Origin: Zygnema cylindricum
Lineage: Eukaryota; Streptophyta; Zygnematophyceae; Zygnematales; Zygnemataceae
Direction of reading: 5' to 3'
Assembly (NCBI GenBank): GCA_037447655.1
Contig: JBBHKE010000953.1
Coordinates: 86,001 to 150,000, forward strand
Length of the DNA: 64,000 nt
Of this stretch, positions 1 through 11,274 are shown in pieces (the stretch's first letter is position 1; each line of letters opens with the position of its first letter). The notes beneath the pieces were generated by a model, which saw only the letters and a program-made list of their open reading frames with translations, was not told the DNA's origin and ran no database searches. The position numbers and the translations under genes were made by a program.

Positions 1-1496
1 CGTTTTCCCATTTTTCCAAGTGTGAACAACGCAACTATACCGGCGCCCCTAAATTACGACCCTTGAACCTAAAATAAAGTTATTAACTCTTTTATCTGCG
101 CTACATACTAAATGAAAAATATGCGCGTCGTCACGCGCGACCAAATCAAACAGCACTATTTAAGGACGCCAACAATGACCGTTGGATTCAACTTTGGGTA
201 TTCATCCGCGGAGCATTCGCTCCATCTTGTTCTCCCAAGGTGACCACCCAGAAATACGTGTCATGATGGACTACCGTCGAATTACCGCACATTTCACAGG
301 CCATGTCCCTTCGGACAAATGGACGCGAGTCCACCAAAATTTAACCAAAATTCATTGCCAGTATATTTCGTTGTCACGCTCTTTCTGCCATCCTTCTAGC
401 TTCGCGGTTTCCCGCGCAAAGAGTAATAATTTCTGTGGTACAATGACCTGGTACGCAAGTACATGGTACGAAAATGATGATTTTAGGCTTTTGCATTAAA
501 ATTAGTTGGCTCGAAAATCTTTGACGAATAGCTTACGTGGCACGACGTATATTGGAACACGTATGTGACAGCTCGTTTACAAACGCTTCACGATGGCCCC
601 TTGATCCGAAATGAAAATAAGACAGCCAGTGATGTTGACCTGACCGTAAAATTACAGAAGCCTCCCGATGGACCTTCGACCTAATGCTATTTAGTGCAGG
701 GCGACGTGGCAGATTTTTGTCCACGTCTCTAAATAGTATTGCTAGCACTATTTTGTAAATTTTGTCGCGACCTAGTTATTGTTAACTGTGATGATGATGG
801 TGCGGTGTGGTACAAAGTTCAGTGCAGTACCGTACTGTCACGTAGCGATTCACGGTGTAGAGTTCAGTATTTACTATTTAGGGTTGAATGTCTTGCTTAA
901 CGACAAACATTCGCCATGAACCTCGTAACCGCACATGTGACTAACCAGTAAAGCGTTTGGCAGCGCGGCCGCATAGCACAGCGCGCATTTCCCGCCACAC
1001 CAAAAGGCACCGACGCTGTAGTGACATCGTGGCGGATCGTCGAACAGTAACGGATAAACAACAAAGGGTGAACTTCCATTAGAGGAAAAGTGGTGTTGTT
1101 TACTGGGCGCCGTACGATTTCGTACAGATTCGTACCAATTTTATTTTTTTGTCAGACGAAACATGACGAAACATGTTAACTGGATGGCTCCAATATTATA
1201 GGCGTAGTTATCAACCGTTGGATGTTTCACTTTTTTTGATTCGTGAAGTAATCGTGCACATCGTCCAGTGTGAAGAGACTCTCCTCGCCGAGGAGAGTCT
1301 GAGGGTGACGTTCCATTAGACGAAAAGTGGGGTTCGTTACTGGACGCCGTACGTTTTCGTACAGTGCCGTACAGAGACGTACCAAACAATTTTTTTTGTC
1401 AGACGAAACATCGTTACTGGAAAGTTGTCGGGAAGCTCCAATGATGTAGGCGTAATTCCTGACCGTTGGATGTTTCACATTTTGAGATCCGCGAAG
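1..1496. repeat. Direct tandem duplication, copy 1 (window starts inside it)
   Basis: Bases 1-1496 recur at 3919-5414 with an exact offset of 3918 bp. In the parts I compared the only differences I saw are single-base ones, for example near 240/4158 and 351/4269, so the duplication is recent. From base 1497 (t here, c at 5415) the copies begin to differ and by about 1570 they are clearly diverged. That change point lies inside the MITE called A1 here. No coding function is recognised. The ORFs inside are short and unlike known proteins. Confidence 0.93.
1066..1299 (+). mobile_element. MITE B1, left part only
   Basis: It begins with GGGTGAACTTCCATTAG, a variant of the terminal repeat of the A elements, and ends at 1299 in an inverted repeat (1276-1300, 12-bp arms around one base). 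In the second duplicate the same left part continues on the far side of A2. Here the right part is missing because what follows A1 (from 2044) is unrelated. No ORF belongs to it. Confidence 0.6.
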
Positions 1497-2040
1497 TAAT
1501 CGAGCTCATCATCCAGTGGGCCCCAACTCTCCTCGCCGAGGAGAGTTGGGGCCCACTAGATGATTTCCATAAGTACACGTGAAGAGTAAAAAAATAATCT
1601 ACGCTGTACAAGCGATCACAGGCCTGCACGTCGTACATGCCATACGCCTCCTGCCACGTTGAATGCACGTCATGTGAAAATATCCTCGCACGCTCCGTCT
1701 GACATCCAGCGACATTCAAAGTTTGCTGCGACCTTCAAGGTTTATTGCGTCTTTTTGCCATTCCGTTTCGAAATTTTGATTTCCATTTTCAAAATCAAAA
1801 TCTAGCCAAACACTTTATGTACGAATCAATAATTACCTCCGGTGGTACAAAGATTTCGTACAGATATTCCGTTTCTATATTTTTTTAAAGATTTTTAGAA
1901 TCAGGACTCTAACCTACGTGGCGCCAATCATAATTGAGGAAGGTTTGTTACTAGGCCGACACATTGGAGCGGACCTCCAGTAAATGCTGCCAGTAGACTT
2001 GTCCGTACATTTACTAGGACCGCCTAATGGAACGTCACCC
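1303..2040 (+). mobile_element. MITE A1 (hybrid element at the duplication breakpoint)
   Basis: The element starts GGGTGACGTTCCATTAG and ends with the reverse complement (CTAATGGAACGTCACCC). It is flanked on both sides by TGA (1300-1302 and 2041-2043), which fits a 3-bp TNA-type target duplication as in PIF/Harbinger-like elements. At 738 bp it has no transposase. It contains a 21-bp-arm palindrome at 1515-1557 with GGGCCC and CTCTCCTCG in the arm. Its left 190 bp are almost identical to A2, while its right part is only a diverged relative. Confidence 0.8.
1515..1557. repeat. Perfect 43-bp palindrome inside MITE A1
   Basis: Two 21-bp arms around one central base. The arm contains TGGGCCCCAACTCTCCTCG. 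The same structure recurs at about 5429-5479, 57494-57536 and 59506-59553 in the other A elements. Related hairpins with different outer stems are at 1276-1300, 59004-59046, 2460-2484, 58227-58280 and 62612-62656. Confidence 0.9.
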
Positions 2041-2043
2041 TGA

Positions 2044-3259
2044 GTCGATGTTCTATCACGTAGAGTCTGTAAGCCACGTGTTATAAATTGACTGGCGCCA
2101 CGCAAACTACGATCCGATATTGATTATCTTTCAGATTTTTAGCACTGACAGTACCTGCGTACGAACTGATGATACGACAAAACTTGTATACTTTTTGTAG
2201 ACGCCAGTCTGTACGCCAGCTCATTTTTTAGGGTGTCATTTTTCGAACATAACGAAAGTCCTTTGAGAGAAATAGTGTGACGAACAAAAGTTACCGAAAA
2301 TAGTGTGACGAGGGAATGTTACGAAATTTCGTTTTTATTTTCGGTTGTATTCTTGGAAACCGCGTGTCATGTGCAAATCTTAAGATTTTTCGTTGGTTTT
2401 CCATCATGACACGTAGCTTAATCGTATAGCGTGTCACAATTTTTTTTTTCTATATCTGCCAACCCACCTCCTCGAGGTGGGTTGACAATTACAGAAAAGA
2501 ATGAAGCGAACTCCTCGCAGATGAACATCCGACGGCCTGTTTTACCTCCAAGATCTTCGGAGAGTATCGGCAAGATTCTCTGTAATGTGCCGATTCTCTG
2601 TAATGTTGATTTTCGTATAAAAACAAAATAGGCGGTACGATTTAGTACGGAGGGTCGCGGATTTATGTAAACGTCTCCACTTTTCGCCTAATGGAACATT
2701 ACCCTAATTCGGTTGCTCAAAATTTCGACTCTATGACATCAAATAGAGTAAACGATTCTAATTTTTTCATTATTCTAATGTAGGTAAGTTTAATTAGCAT
2801 AAAAAAATTGTAATATAGGTTTTTTTTAAATAGTGTGGAGTACGGACGACGTTCGACCGTGCAAAATTGTAGTTTTTTAAGTAAAAAGGTAGAATTAATG
2901 ATTTAATAGAGTCGCGCTCGCACGTGAAAACGCACTGAACGAAAAATGATTCACATCAAAAAAAAGCCGTTCGCATAACTCTCATCTGTCGACAGTGTGA
3001 ACATTAACTAACATTCAGCGCGACAAATAGTACTATTGTCATAATGACGTCAAAACTATACGGACTGACATATTTTGAACATCTACTTAATTTAGTGTTC
3101 GTAATTGAGCGCGGATAATTATTACCGACATTACCCAATATAGAGTAGTTAAATAAATTAGAGTAAACTTCCTCTGTGAAAAAGTTCTATCACATAAACT
3201 ACACCTTTAATCGTTATTATCGTATAGAAATTATTAGTTTAAAGGAAAAATTAGCGTCA
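2044..3259. other. Non-coding stretch with MITE remnants
   Basis: No gene is recognisable. There is a hairpin at 2460-2484 (arms CAACCCACCTC), and an element end reading CGCCTAATGGAACATTACCC at 2685-2704, a decayed copy of the A/B terminal repeat. The rest is AT-rich with repeated 'tactctaatt'-like words. Short ORFs here look random. Confidence 0.6.
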
Positions 3260-3425
3260 TTCATTATAATTTAGTGCCAAAAGACGTGGCATATTATGGT
3301 CGACGTTCGTAAATAGTGTAATTTATTATATTCAAGGTATCTATGTCAAAATTTTGCGGTGCCGATATAGCGTACATAAGGCTAATAACGATTCACGGTG
3401 TAGAGTTCATTACTTTAATTTTGTT
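3260..3425 (+). repeat. Repeat family C, copy in + orientation
   Basis: This segment (core: ggtatc..gtcaaaattttg.ggtgccgatatagcgtacataaggctaataacg, in parts) recurs in reverse orientation at about 60255-60395. Shorter related stretches lie near 680-900 and 4600-4800. It is probably part of an old DNA transposon. No protein is recognised. Confidence 0.65.
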
Positions 3426-3918
3426 TGTTTGTTTTTTTACTCTAATTTTTTCATTACTCTAATTACGATTCGCAGTGTAGTTTGTCTTAAAGAACCTTTT
3501 AAAAAAAGATTTTACTCTAATTTATTTAAGTACTCTAATTTGGCGCGCTAATATCTCTACTTTAAATAAGGTATTCGTACAAAATCTGACAAAACGTACA
3601 GTTTATCGTCACTATGACGTTTGCACTACGCGGTTTGTTAAATAAGTTTGCGACGGAATGAATTCCTGTACGGTTCACGTCCGTGCGCTTCGGTTTCGAA
3701 ATTCTTCAAAAACGAAAAAGTGCATTCCGAACATGATGTCCGATGGCGGACGGCAGTTGCCGTTTGGTTTTCGCAGCTGTCGAGTTTTGACGCATAGAAC
3801 TGCATCTTTTGTCCGCCGCTACGCTCCAAAACGGTCGAAACCAACCGCCCCAACCGTCACCGCCGCGTTTTTTGTCATTTTACGAAATTTGGCGTACGGA
3901 TCCCAAAATTTATGACAT
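3426..3918. other. Non-coding stretch to end of first duplicate unit
   Basis: AT-rich from 3426 to 3600, then of more even composition. The opposing ORFs at 3638-3853 (-) and 3658-3915 (+) overlap each other and match nothing I recognise. I see no gene. Confidence 0.5.
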
Positions 3919-5414
3919 CGTTTTCCCATTTTTCCAAGTGTGAACAACGCAACTATACCGGCGCCCCTAAATTACGACCCTTGAACCTAAAATAAAGTTA
4001 TTAACTCTTTTATCTGCGCTACATACTAAATGAAAAATATGCGCGTCGTCACGCGCGACCAAATCAAACAGCACTATTTAAGGACGCCAACAATGACCGT
4101 TGGATTCAACTTTGGGTATTCATCCGCGGAGCATTCGCTCCATCTTGTTCTCCCAAGATGACCACCCAGAAATACGTGTCATGATGGACTACCGTCGAAT
4201 TACCGCACATTTCACAGGCCATGTCCCTTCGGACAAATGGACGCGAGTCCACCAAAATTTAACCAAAATTCTTTGCCAGTATATTTCGTTGTCACGCTCT
4301 TTCTGCCATCCTTCTAGCTTCGCGGTTTCCCGCGCAAAGAGTAATAATTTCTGTGGTACAATGACCTGGTACGCAAGTACATGGTACGAAAATGATGATT
4401 TTAGGCTTTTGCATTAAAATTAGTTGGCTCGAAAATCTTTGACGAATAGCTTACGTGGCACGACGTATATTGGAACACGTATGTGACAGCTCGTTTACAA
4501 ACGCTTCACGATGGCCCCTTGATCCGAAATGAAAATAAGACAGCCAGTGATGTTGACCTGACCGTAAAATTACAGAAGCCTCCCGATGGACCTTCGACCT
4601 AATGCTATTTAGTGCAGGGCGACGTGGCAGATTTTTGTCCACGTCTCTAAATAGTATTGCTAGCACTATTTTGTAAATTTTGTCGCGACCTAGTTATTGT
4701 TAACTGTGATGATGATGGTGCGGTGTGGTACAAAGTTCAGTGCAGTACCGTACTGTCACGTAGCGATTCACGGTGTAGAGTTCAGTATTTACTATTTAGG
4801 GTTGAATGTCTTGCTTAACGACAAACATTCGCCATGAACCTCGTAACCGCACATGTGACTAACCAGTAAAGCGTTTGGCAGCGCGGCCGCATAGCACAGC
4901 GCGCATTTCCCGCCACACCAAAAGGCACCGACGCTGTAGTGACATCGTGGCGGATCGTCGAACAGTAACGGATAAACAACAAAGGGTGAACTTCCATTAG
5001 AGGAAAAGTGGTGTTGTTTACTGGGCGCCGTACGATTTCGTACAGATTCGTACCAATTTTATTTTTTTGTCAGACGAAACATGACGAAACATGTTAACTG
5101 GATGGCTCCAATATTATAGGCGTAGTTATCAACCGTTGGATGTTTCACTTTTTTTGATTCGTGAAGTAATCGTGCACATCGTCCAGTGTGAAGAGACTCT
5201 CCTCGCCGAGGAGAGTCTGAGGGTGACGTTCCATTAGACGAAAAGTGGGGTTCGTTACTGGACGCCGTACGTTTTCGTACAGTGCCGTACAGAGACGTAC
5301 CAAACAATTTTTTTTGTCAGACGAAACATCGTTACTGGAAAGTTGTCGGGAAGCTCCAATGATGTAGGCGTAATTCCTGACCGTTGGATGTTTCACATTT
5401 TGAGATCCGCGAAG
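3919..5414. repeat. Direct tandem duplication, copy 2
   Basis: This is the second copy of the 3918-bp-period duplication. It starts exactly where the text of base 1 reappears and stays nearly identical up to 5414. It includes the left arm of MITE B2 (from 4984) and the left part of MITE A2 (from 5221). Beyond 5414 the sequence aligns to copy 1 only as a diverged relative of the same MITE family, not as a recent duplicate. Confidence 0.93.
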
Positions 5415-6468
5415 CAATCGAGCACATCATCTAGTGGGCCCCAACTCTCCTCGCCGAGGAGAGTTGGGGCCCACTAGATGATTTCCATTGGTACACGTGA
5501 AAAGCTAAAAAATATCTACGTTGTACAAGCGATCACAGGCCTGCACGTCGTACATGCCACGTACATGCCATGTGCCTCCTGCCACGTTGAATGCAGGTCA
5601 GGTGAAAATATCCTCGCACGCTCCGTCTGACATCCACCGACATTCAACGTTTGCCGCGACCTTCAAGGTTTGTCGCGTCTTTTGCCATTCCGTTTCGAAA
5701 TTTTGACTATCCATTTTGAAAATCAAAACCTAGCCAAAACTTTATGTACGAATCATTAATAACCTCCGGTGGTACAGAAATTTCGTACAGATATTACGTT
5801 TGTAGATTTTTTTCAAGATTTTTAGAATCTGGACTCTAACCTACGTGGCGCCAATCATAATTGAGTAGAATTTGTTACTAGGCCGACACAATGGAGCGGA
5901 CTTCCAGTAAACGCTGCTAGTAGACTTGTCCGTACATTTACTGGGACCGCCTAATGGAACGTCACCCTGAGACTACTCTCCTCGGCGAGGAGAGTCTCTT
6001 CACACTGGTTGTGTACCATTGGTACACATGAAAAGTTATTAAATTATCCACCACGAACAGGCGATGAGAAACTAACACGTCGTACACGCCATGTGTCTTC
6101 CGCCACGGTGTATGCAGGTCGACCGAAATATCCTCGCACGCTCCTTCTGACATCCGCTGACCTTCAAAGTTTGCGGCGCCTTTTTGCCATTCCATTTCGA
6201 AATTTTGATTTTCAATTTCAAAATTAAAATTTGGTCGCAAAAATTTCGTACGAATCATTAACTACCTCCGCTCGTACAAATATTATGTACAGATTTTCAG
6301 TTTGAATAATATTTTTAGATTTTAAGAATCTGAAAACTAGCCTACATGGCGCCAATCATAATTGAGAAACGATGTTTACTGGCACGACATAATGGAACGC
6401 CGCGCCAGTAAACACTGGAAATAGACGTTTCCGCATGTTTACTGGGACCGGCTAATGGAGAACAGGCC
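4984..6468 (+). mobile_element. MITE B2, outer element interrupted by A2
   Basis: The left end is GGGTGAACTTCCATTAG at 4984. The right end, after the nested A2, is a decayed counterpart near 6452-6468 (CTAATGGAGAACAGGCC). Removing A2 (5221-5967) brings together the arms at about 5183-5217 and 5971-6008. These form one long palindrome (CCAGTGTGAAGAGACTCTC with its complement), showing that A2 landed in the centre of this hairpin. No coding capacity. Confidence 0.7.
5221..5967 (+). mobile_element. MITE A2 nested in B2
   Basis: A 747-bp element from GGGTGACGTTCCATTAG to its inverse, flanked by TGA at 5218-5220 and 5968-5970. It holds the long palindrome at about 5429-5479 (TCTAGTGGGCCCCAAC in the arm). 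It is non-autonomous, with no transposase ORF. The left part is shared with A1 through the tandem duplication. Confidence 0.82.
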
Positions 6469-6479
6469 AAAAACGACGG

Positions 6480-7385
6480 ATTGGTAAATCGATTCGAATC
6501 TAAATCGCTGCTCTCCGAAATCCCTCACCGATGCACCGATGCACCGATGCTTCAGTACTGGCGAGTCGCGACACCCACTCCTGGTAGCACACTTGCACCT
6601 GGTCGAAAGGAACAACAGCGATGCATCATTGCAACTTTTTGGATCCTCACCTCCCGACAAAATATGTGACTTTTGTCTGGAAGTCACACGGACTTTCTGT
6701 TTGGTGGGATACAACCTTCCCTGGACAGCCGCACACCGTACGCACTCTCCCCCGTTATCCTCACCTCCTCTTCCACATAATATCCCTCCGTCCTTTCCGA
6801 CGCGCACGGCGCACAAAACGCCAACGCGACTTGCCGCAACGAAAATACGCAAAGTCGCCAGCGCGGCCAATCCAGACACCAGATTTAGATTCGCTCGTCT
6901 GCCAGTCGCCGCAGAACCCGCACAAGCGAGATCTTTTCCTGCGTTTTCATTGGACCGTATCGATTCTCCCGTAACTCGCCAGCTGCCACGCCCTCTCCCC
7001 ACTTGTCGTGGCCCCCCTATGCGCCACAACGGCTTCCTTTCACCGCCAAATATGAAATATCCCCCGGCCCGCCTCGCCACCGCGACACGACTTTTCGCTG
7101 TTACGTGACGTCATGCCGCCCGGATTCCGATGCGCTGGCGATCTTCCCGAGGAGCTGAGGCGCACATCCCGCCAACGCGACCGACGCCCACGTCCGTACG
7201 AGCCGCTATGCTGCCGACTAAGCCGTACACTCTTAAATCCGTACGGCCGGCTTTCCCGCGAATCTTCCGTAACTCTAAACTAACCAGCGAACACGCACAT
7301 CTTGATTACCGCTCCCTGCTGATCCTGACGTTCCGCCTTCGGTTTCTCTCTCCTCGGGTCTGGTCCGCTGAAGCCCACTGGTTGC
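6480..7385. other. GC-rich block with TGACGTCA motif, possible promoter or 5' region of unknown gene
   Basis: The base composition changes sharply to C-rich on the + strand. Long ORFs on both strands (6539-7108 +, 6439-7080 -, 7130-7408 +) overlap and resemble no family I know; open frames are expected by chance in GC-rich DNA. ACGTGACGTCA at about 7104-7114 is a G-box/CRE-like bZIP site, and another TGACGTCA lies near 7900. It could be a CpG-type promoter with an untranslated first exon, but nothing in the window proves a gene. Confidence 0.35.
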
Positions 7386-7740
7386 GTGGGAGATCGGAAG
7401 TATGGTGAGGCGGCGCTCGACTGGGGCTGGTGGGCTGAGGACCTCCCAGGGGGGGAGAGGGAGGTATTAGATCACCTGGAGGGGGGAGGAGAGGGCGGCG
7501 GCAGGCGTGGGGAGAGGGGGGGGGAGGGGAGGAAGATGGGGGAGGAGGGCGGGGGGGGAGGAGGGGAGAATGTGGAGGGGGAAGGAAGGGGAAGGAAGGG
7601 GGAGGAGGGGGAGGAGGGGAGGAAGGAAGGAAATGGATTGAAAGTAAGGGGAAGGGGGGAAGGGGGAGGAAATGGACTGGGATGGAATGGAATGGAAAGC
7701 GGAGGAAGGAAGGAGGAGGAAAGAGAGGCAGAAATAATTT
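7386..7740 (+). repeat. G/A-rich polypurine tract
   Basis: Nearly 300 bases (7440-7735) on the + strand are almost only G and A, with many runs of four or more G, for example around 7515-7570. Such DNA can form G-quadruplexes or triplex/R-loop structures. The ORF reading through it (7386-7742) encodes only Gly/Glu/Arg low-complexity sequence and is not taken as a gene. Confidence 0.85.
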
Positions 7741-7742
7741 AA

Positions 7743-10700
7743 TAGGACCAGTTTTGTCGCATCAAGAAGGGAGACGTGGATGTCGCAATAGGGGGGGGGG
7801 AGGGTGTCATCGAGGAATGACAGCTGTCACATTTTTTCTGTACAAGAATGCCACTTGGGCGGCCGTACAATGTAATGCTGGTGTGTGATGTCACACCATG
7901 ACGTCATACCATGGAAAGGGAGAAAGGGGAGTGGGGAGAGGTAGAGATTTTTTGGCAACCTGAGGCAGGATGCCTGTTTTTTTTTTTTTTTGAGGCAAAT
8001 TAATGTGGCCGGGCAGGCCGAAAAAGTTTTAGGAAAAAACTATATTGTGGAGGGGCCGGATCTGGACAAATTTTCTTAAGAAATGGGTAGTTTTAATGGG
8101 GTTAAATGGGTTTAACTGCTCAACTTTTACTCATTGTATATGATTCTTTCGGATATTAATTGCGACAGATTTCCTAGTTTTCTTTGTAGTATTGAAAACA
8201 CATGTTGGGTTTTTTACTTTATCAAACATTCTTTGTTTCTTTTCTTTCTCCGGTTTCTCGTTTTCTTTGTCGAGCAACTTTTTTTGTTTTCTTTGTCCCT
8301 TTGTTTGTATTTATGGTCTGAGATGAATGATTTTTGAGCGGAAAGTTTTCTTGTTTGTTCGGTTCTACTGTTTAGTTGTCTCTTTTCCTCCCTTTTTTTT
8401 TTTTTCAAATTTGTGCGAAGCTGTTTCTTAAAGCAAGTCAAGGAAAATATTTTTGGTCGGTTTTCCGATTTACCCTTTTTCTCTGTTAAAGGAGATTGTA
8501 TATGTACACGCTGTTTCTAATCTTCTCTTTGGGCCTCTCAGTTCGTTGGAGGTCTTCTTCCTTTCATCATTTTAGGCCATAAAATGTTTTTTATCTGTTC
8601 CTTCCACCACACAGTATTGCGATCTCGTGTAAACCCTTTTCAAAATTTTTATTTGTTTTACCCATCCTCCGGCCGCTTGAACAGAAAAATGGTGAATCTA
8701 GCCCTAGAATTATGTAAGGAGATAAAAGATCATCAGCTGACCAGAAAAACAAAGCAGTGATGTAAAAAAAAAAAAAAACATGTGAGAGGAATGAACCTGT
8801 TCTGAGAGGCTACAGGAGAGTGAAAGCAGTCCCAGCGAATGAATACCTCCCTACTAAAAGTGGAAACGGGGAGCAAAAGATACAAGAGTTTTAGAGAAAT
8901 TTACTAACTCTTCAGAATCAACTCTCACCTCGATATTGAAGGTTGAAAGAAACATACCATGGCAAGGATCTCAAGGAGTGAGGAATCAGGGATCAGATTT
9001 GAAAGGAAGTTTTCTTGTCAATGCATCCGGATGTGGCATTCATTTAAAAACTTAAACCTTGGAGAAGCCACGGTTCTGTAAATAGGGAAGGAGCTTGTAA
9101 GATAGCATGATGCCGCCAATGTTAAACACTCCCAAAACAAAGTTCTTTGGAAAGAGCTTTAACATATTTTGATGGTAAAACAAGCCTTGACTGTCTTCGT
9201 TCGTGGTTGCCTGGGTACAAAGAGTCACAACCCAGGATCGTGATGGTGAGCCTCTGTAATACAGTCAATGCCGCGGAAGGTGGCTGGTCATGTAGCATAG
9301 GTGGGACTTGGACTAAGATTGGTGGTGACACGGGTTGTGGAGCGGTCAATTCCTCGTCTACAGATTGTTCTTCTTGGCTTGTGCTTAAGAGTGAGCAATA
9401 AAGTATAAAATGTTTCCATTTGAGTACAACCTAGTCAATATTGCAATCCGAAATGAGCTCTTTGAAGAAACTTGGACCACCGAGCTTATCGCCATGACAG
9501 TGTAATAATGTATGTTGCGAAGTAATAAAGGTAATTTGGCTTGTAGCACGTCACCAACTCACCGCCCATTAAGCCTTTCCACCATCTTAAATAACATCCC
9601 CACACTGTGGGCCATGTTACTGGGGGTGAAATTCACACAATACAAAATTGTTAGGGTTTTTTAGCGTTGCCTACGATGATGAACCTCGTGGGCTCAATTT
9701 AAGGCGATGATTAAGGTACATGGCTCAATTATATAGAACTGTTGTTATTGAACCCAAGTACAGTTCACCGAACATTATGGATTACAATTCTCGAACTAGG
9801 TGATATTCTTTGTCATTCTGCTTTTCTGTGTGGAAAAATTATGGTAAAAGATAGCGATTGTGTCTTACAATCGGCTCAAATACGACAACATGTGGGAAAA
9901 TAAAGGAGAAAGCTCTTTTAGTACAAATACAAACTTTGGCCAAGTGATCAGCTAGTCATTAGGAATATCGATCCTTTCATTTTTTGAAATTTCAAGCTAT
10001 GTTAGAAAATTTACTGCAGCGACGGCACAACCAAGGGTTGATGGAGACGTTGCGTTTTTATCATTCTACGTTCGCTACACTGAGAAGCAAAATTCACGTA
10101 AGTGTTGTAATGTCCACCCACCAACAAGGAACTTGAGCTAGGTTTCCATAGTTGTGAGATAAGTTAGTTTTACCTTACTTATGCACCGTTGTCGCAATAA
10201 CCATCCGTCTTAGTACACAAGGAATCGTTGATTCACGCTTGGCTTAAAAGTCAGTGATGCGAAACCACCGTGAACGGCTTAAATCGGAACAAGGTATTGT
10301 AAATAGCAGAGTAGCCTTGCTGATACAACCTACTGAGATTTGGCCTCTTGTTCAAATATTTGTTTCGTTACGAAACACCCCCCCACTCCCCGCCTCCCCC
10401 CTCCCCCCTTGCAATTTATCCCCCCGTCGTACACTTCTTTCACACGTTTGTTATTTTCAAATGAGAAGTCTTTTGGGGTTCTTGCCTAAGGAATTGAGCC
10501 TAATGGAAAAGGCTTAAAAGGATCACAACAAACAAGCTAAGTAGAACGCCCCTTCATTTGTTGCTACGTTTGTTTTTGGCCCAAGTCATTCCCAAATGTT
10601 CAATTGTGGGTTGGGGTTAGGTAGAAGGTACTGCGAGTTAAGGTTTTGAAGGTATCGACCTATTTAGCATAGGTACATTAAGAGGATTGCAACCTCAATT

Positions 10701-11074
10701 GTGGGAAGAGGTCTTTTTTAAAGATTTGTGTTGTTTCCCCTATTAGCTAAATGTTGGGGACCCACTTATCTTGCTTAATTGAAGAGAATTGGATCCGCCA
10801 TCTAAATTAAGGGCTAAAATTTGGTTAAGAGACCCTTTTTTTTTGTGTCCCGTGTTAACGAAATGCCATGGACTCACTTACCCCAAGCTAAATGAAGCGC
10901 ATTGTATTTTTTCCTTTCGTGCGAATTTTAGTAGAAAGCTTATAAATGCACACATTACACCCATAGCCCATAGGCGATACCTCGGCGTACTTTTGAGCTA
11001 GAGTACGTAGTAAGGACATGATTTGATTGGATGAGATTTCACACGTGTTGAGACGCTCACATCGCAGGACACGA
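7743..11074. other. Intergenic DNA without recognised gene
   Basis: AT-rich sequence with homopolymer runs (T at about 7978-7991, A at 8764-8779) and a short C-rich run at 10377-10418. Two overlapping opposite ORFs at 9122-9401 are not recognisable as proteins. The last few hundred bases should contain the promoter and 5' leader of the gene at 11275, but no clear TATA box could be assigned. Confidence 0.5.
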
Positions 11075-11274
11075 TGACACGCTATGGCTCCAAAACGCGT
11101 CACTGGAGCCCTTTAGCGGCAGCGAAGCGGTTCCTGCTGCTGTGTGCACTGCAATACGTCACCGTACATACACCGTACGCTGAAAACACGTGCACATTGT
11201 ACGGCTCTTGCTGTACAACAGTACCCGAATCTCAGTGTCGTCAGCCATCCGAGGTCCCACCATCCTCCTTCCCC

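Noticed and set aside
182-499. 105-codon ORF, duplicated at 4100-4417
   Set aside because: Both copies lie in the recent duplication, so their preservation says nothing about selection. No recognisable domain, and the surroundings are MITE DNA.
6439-7108. Long ORFs on both strands in the GC-rich block (213 and 189 codons)
   Set aside because: They overlap head to head and have biased, low-complexity composition with no known domain. Open frames are common in GC-rich DNA.
7386-7742. Gly/Glu/Arg-rich 118-codon ORF
   Set aside because: A by-product of the purine-only tract; every frame without T is open.
9122-9401. Two overlapping opposite ORFs
   Set aside because: No recognisable protein motif on either strand and no splice context.
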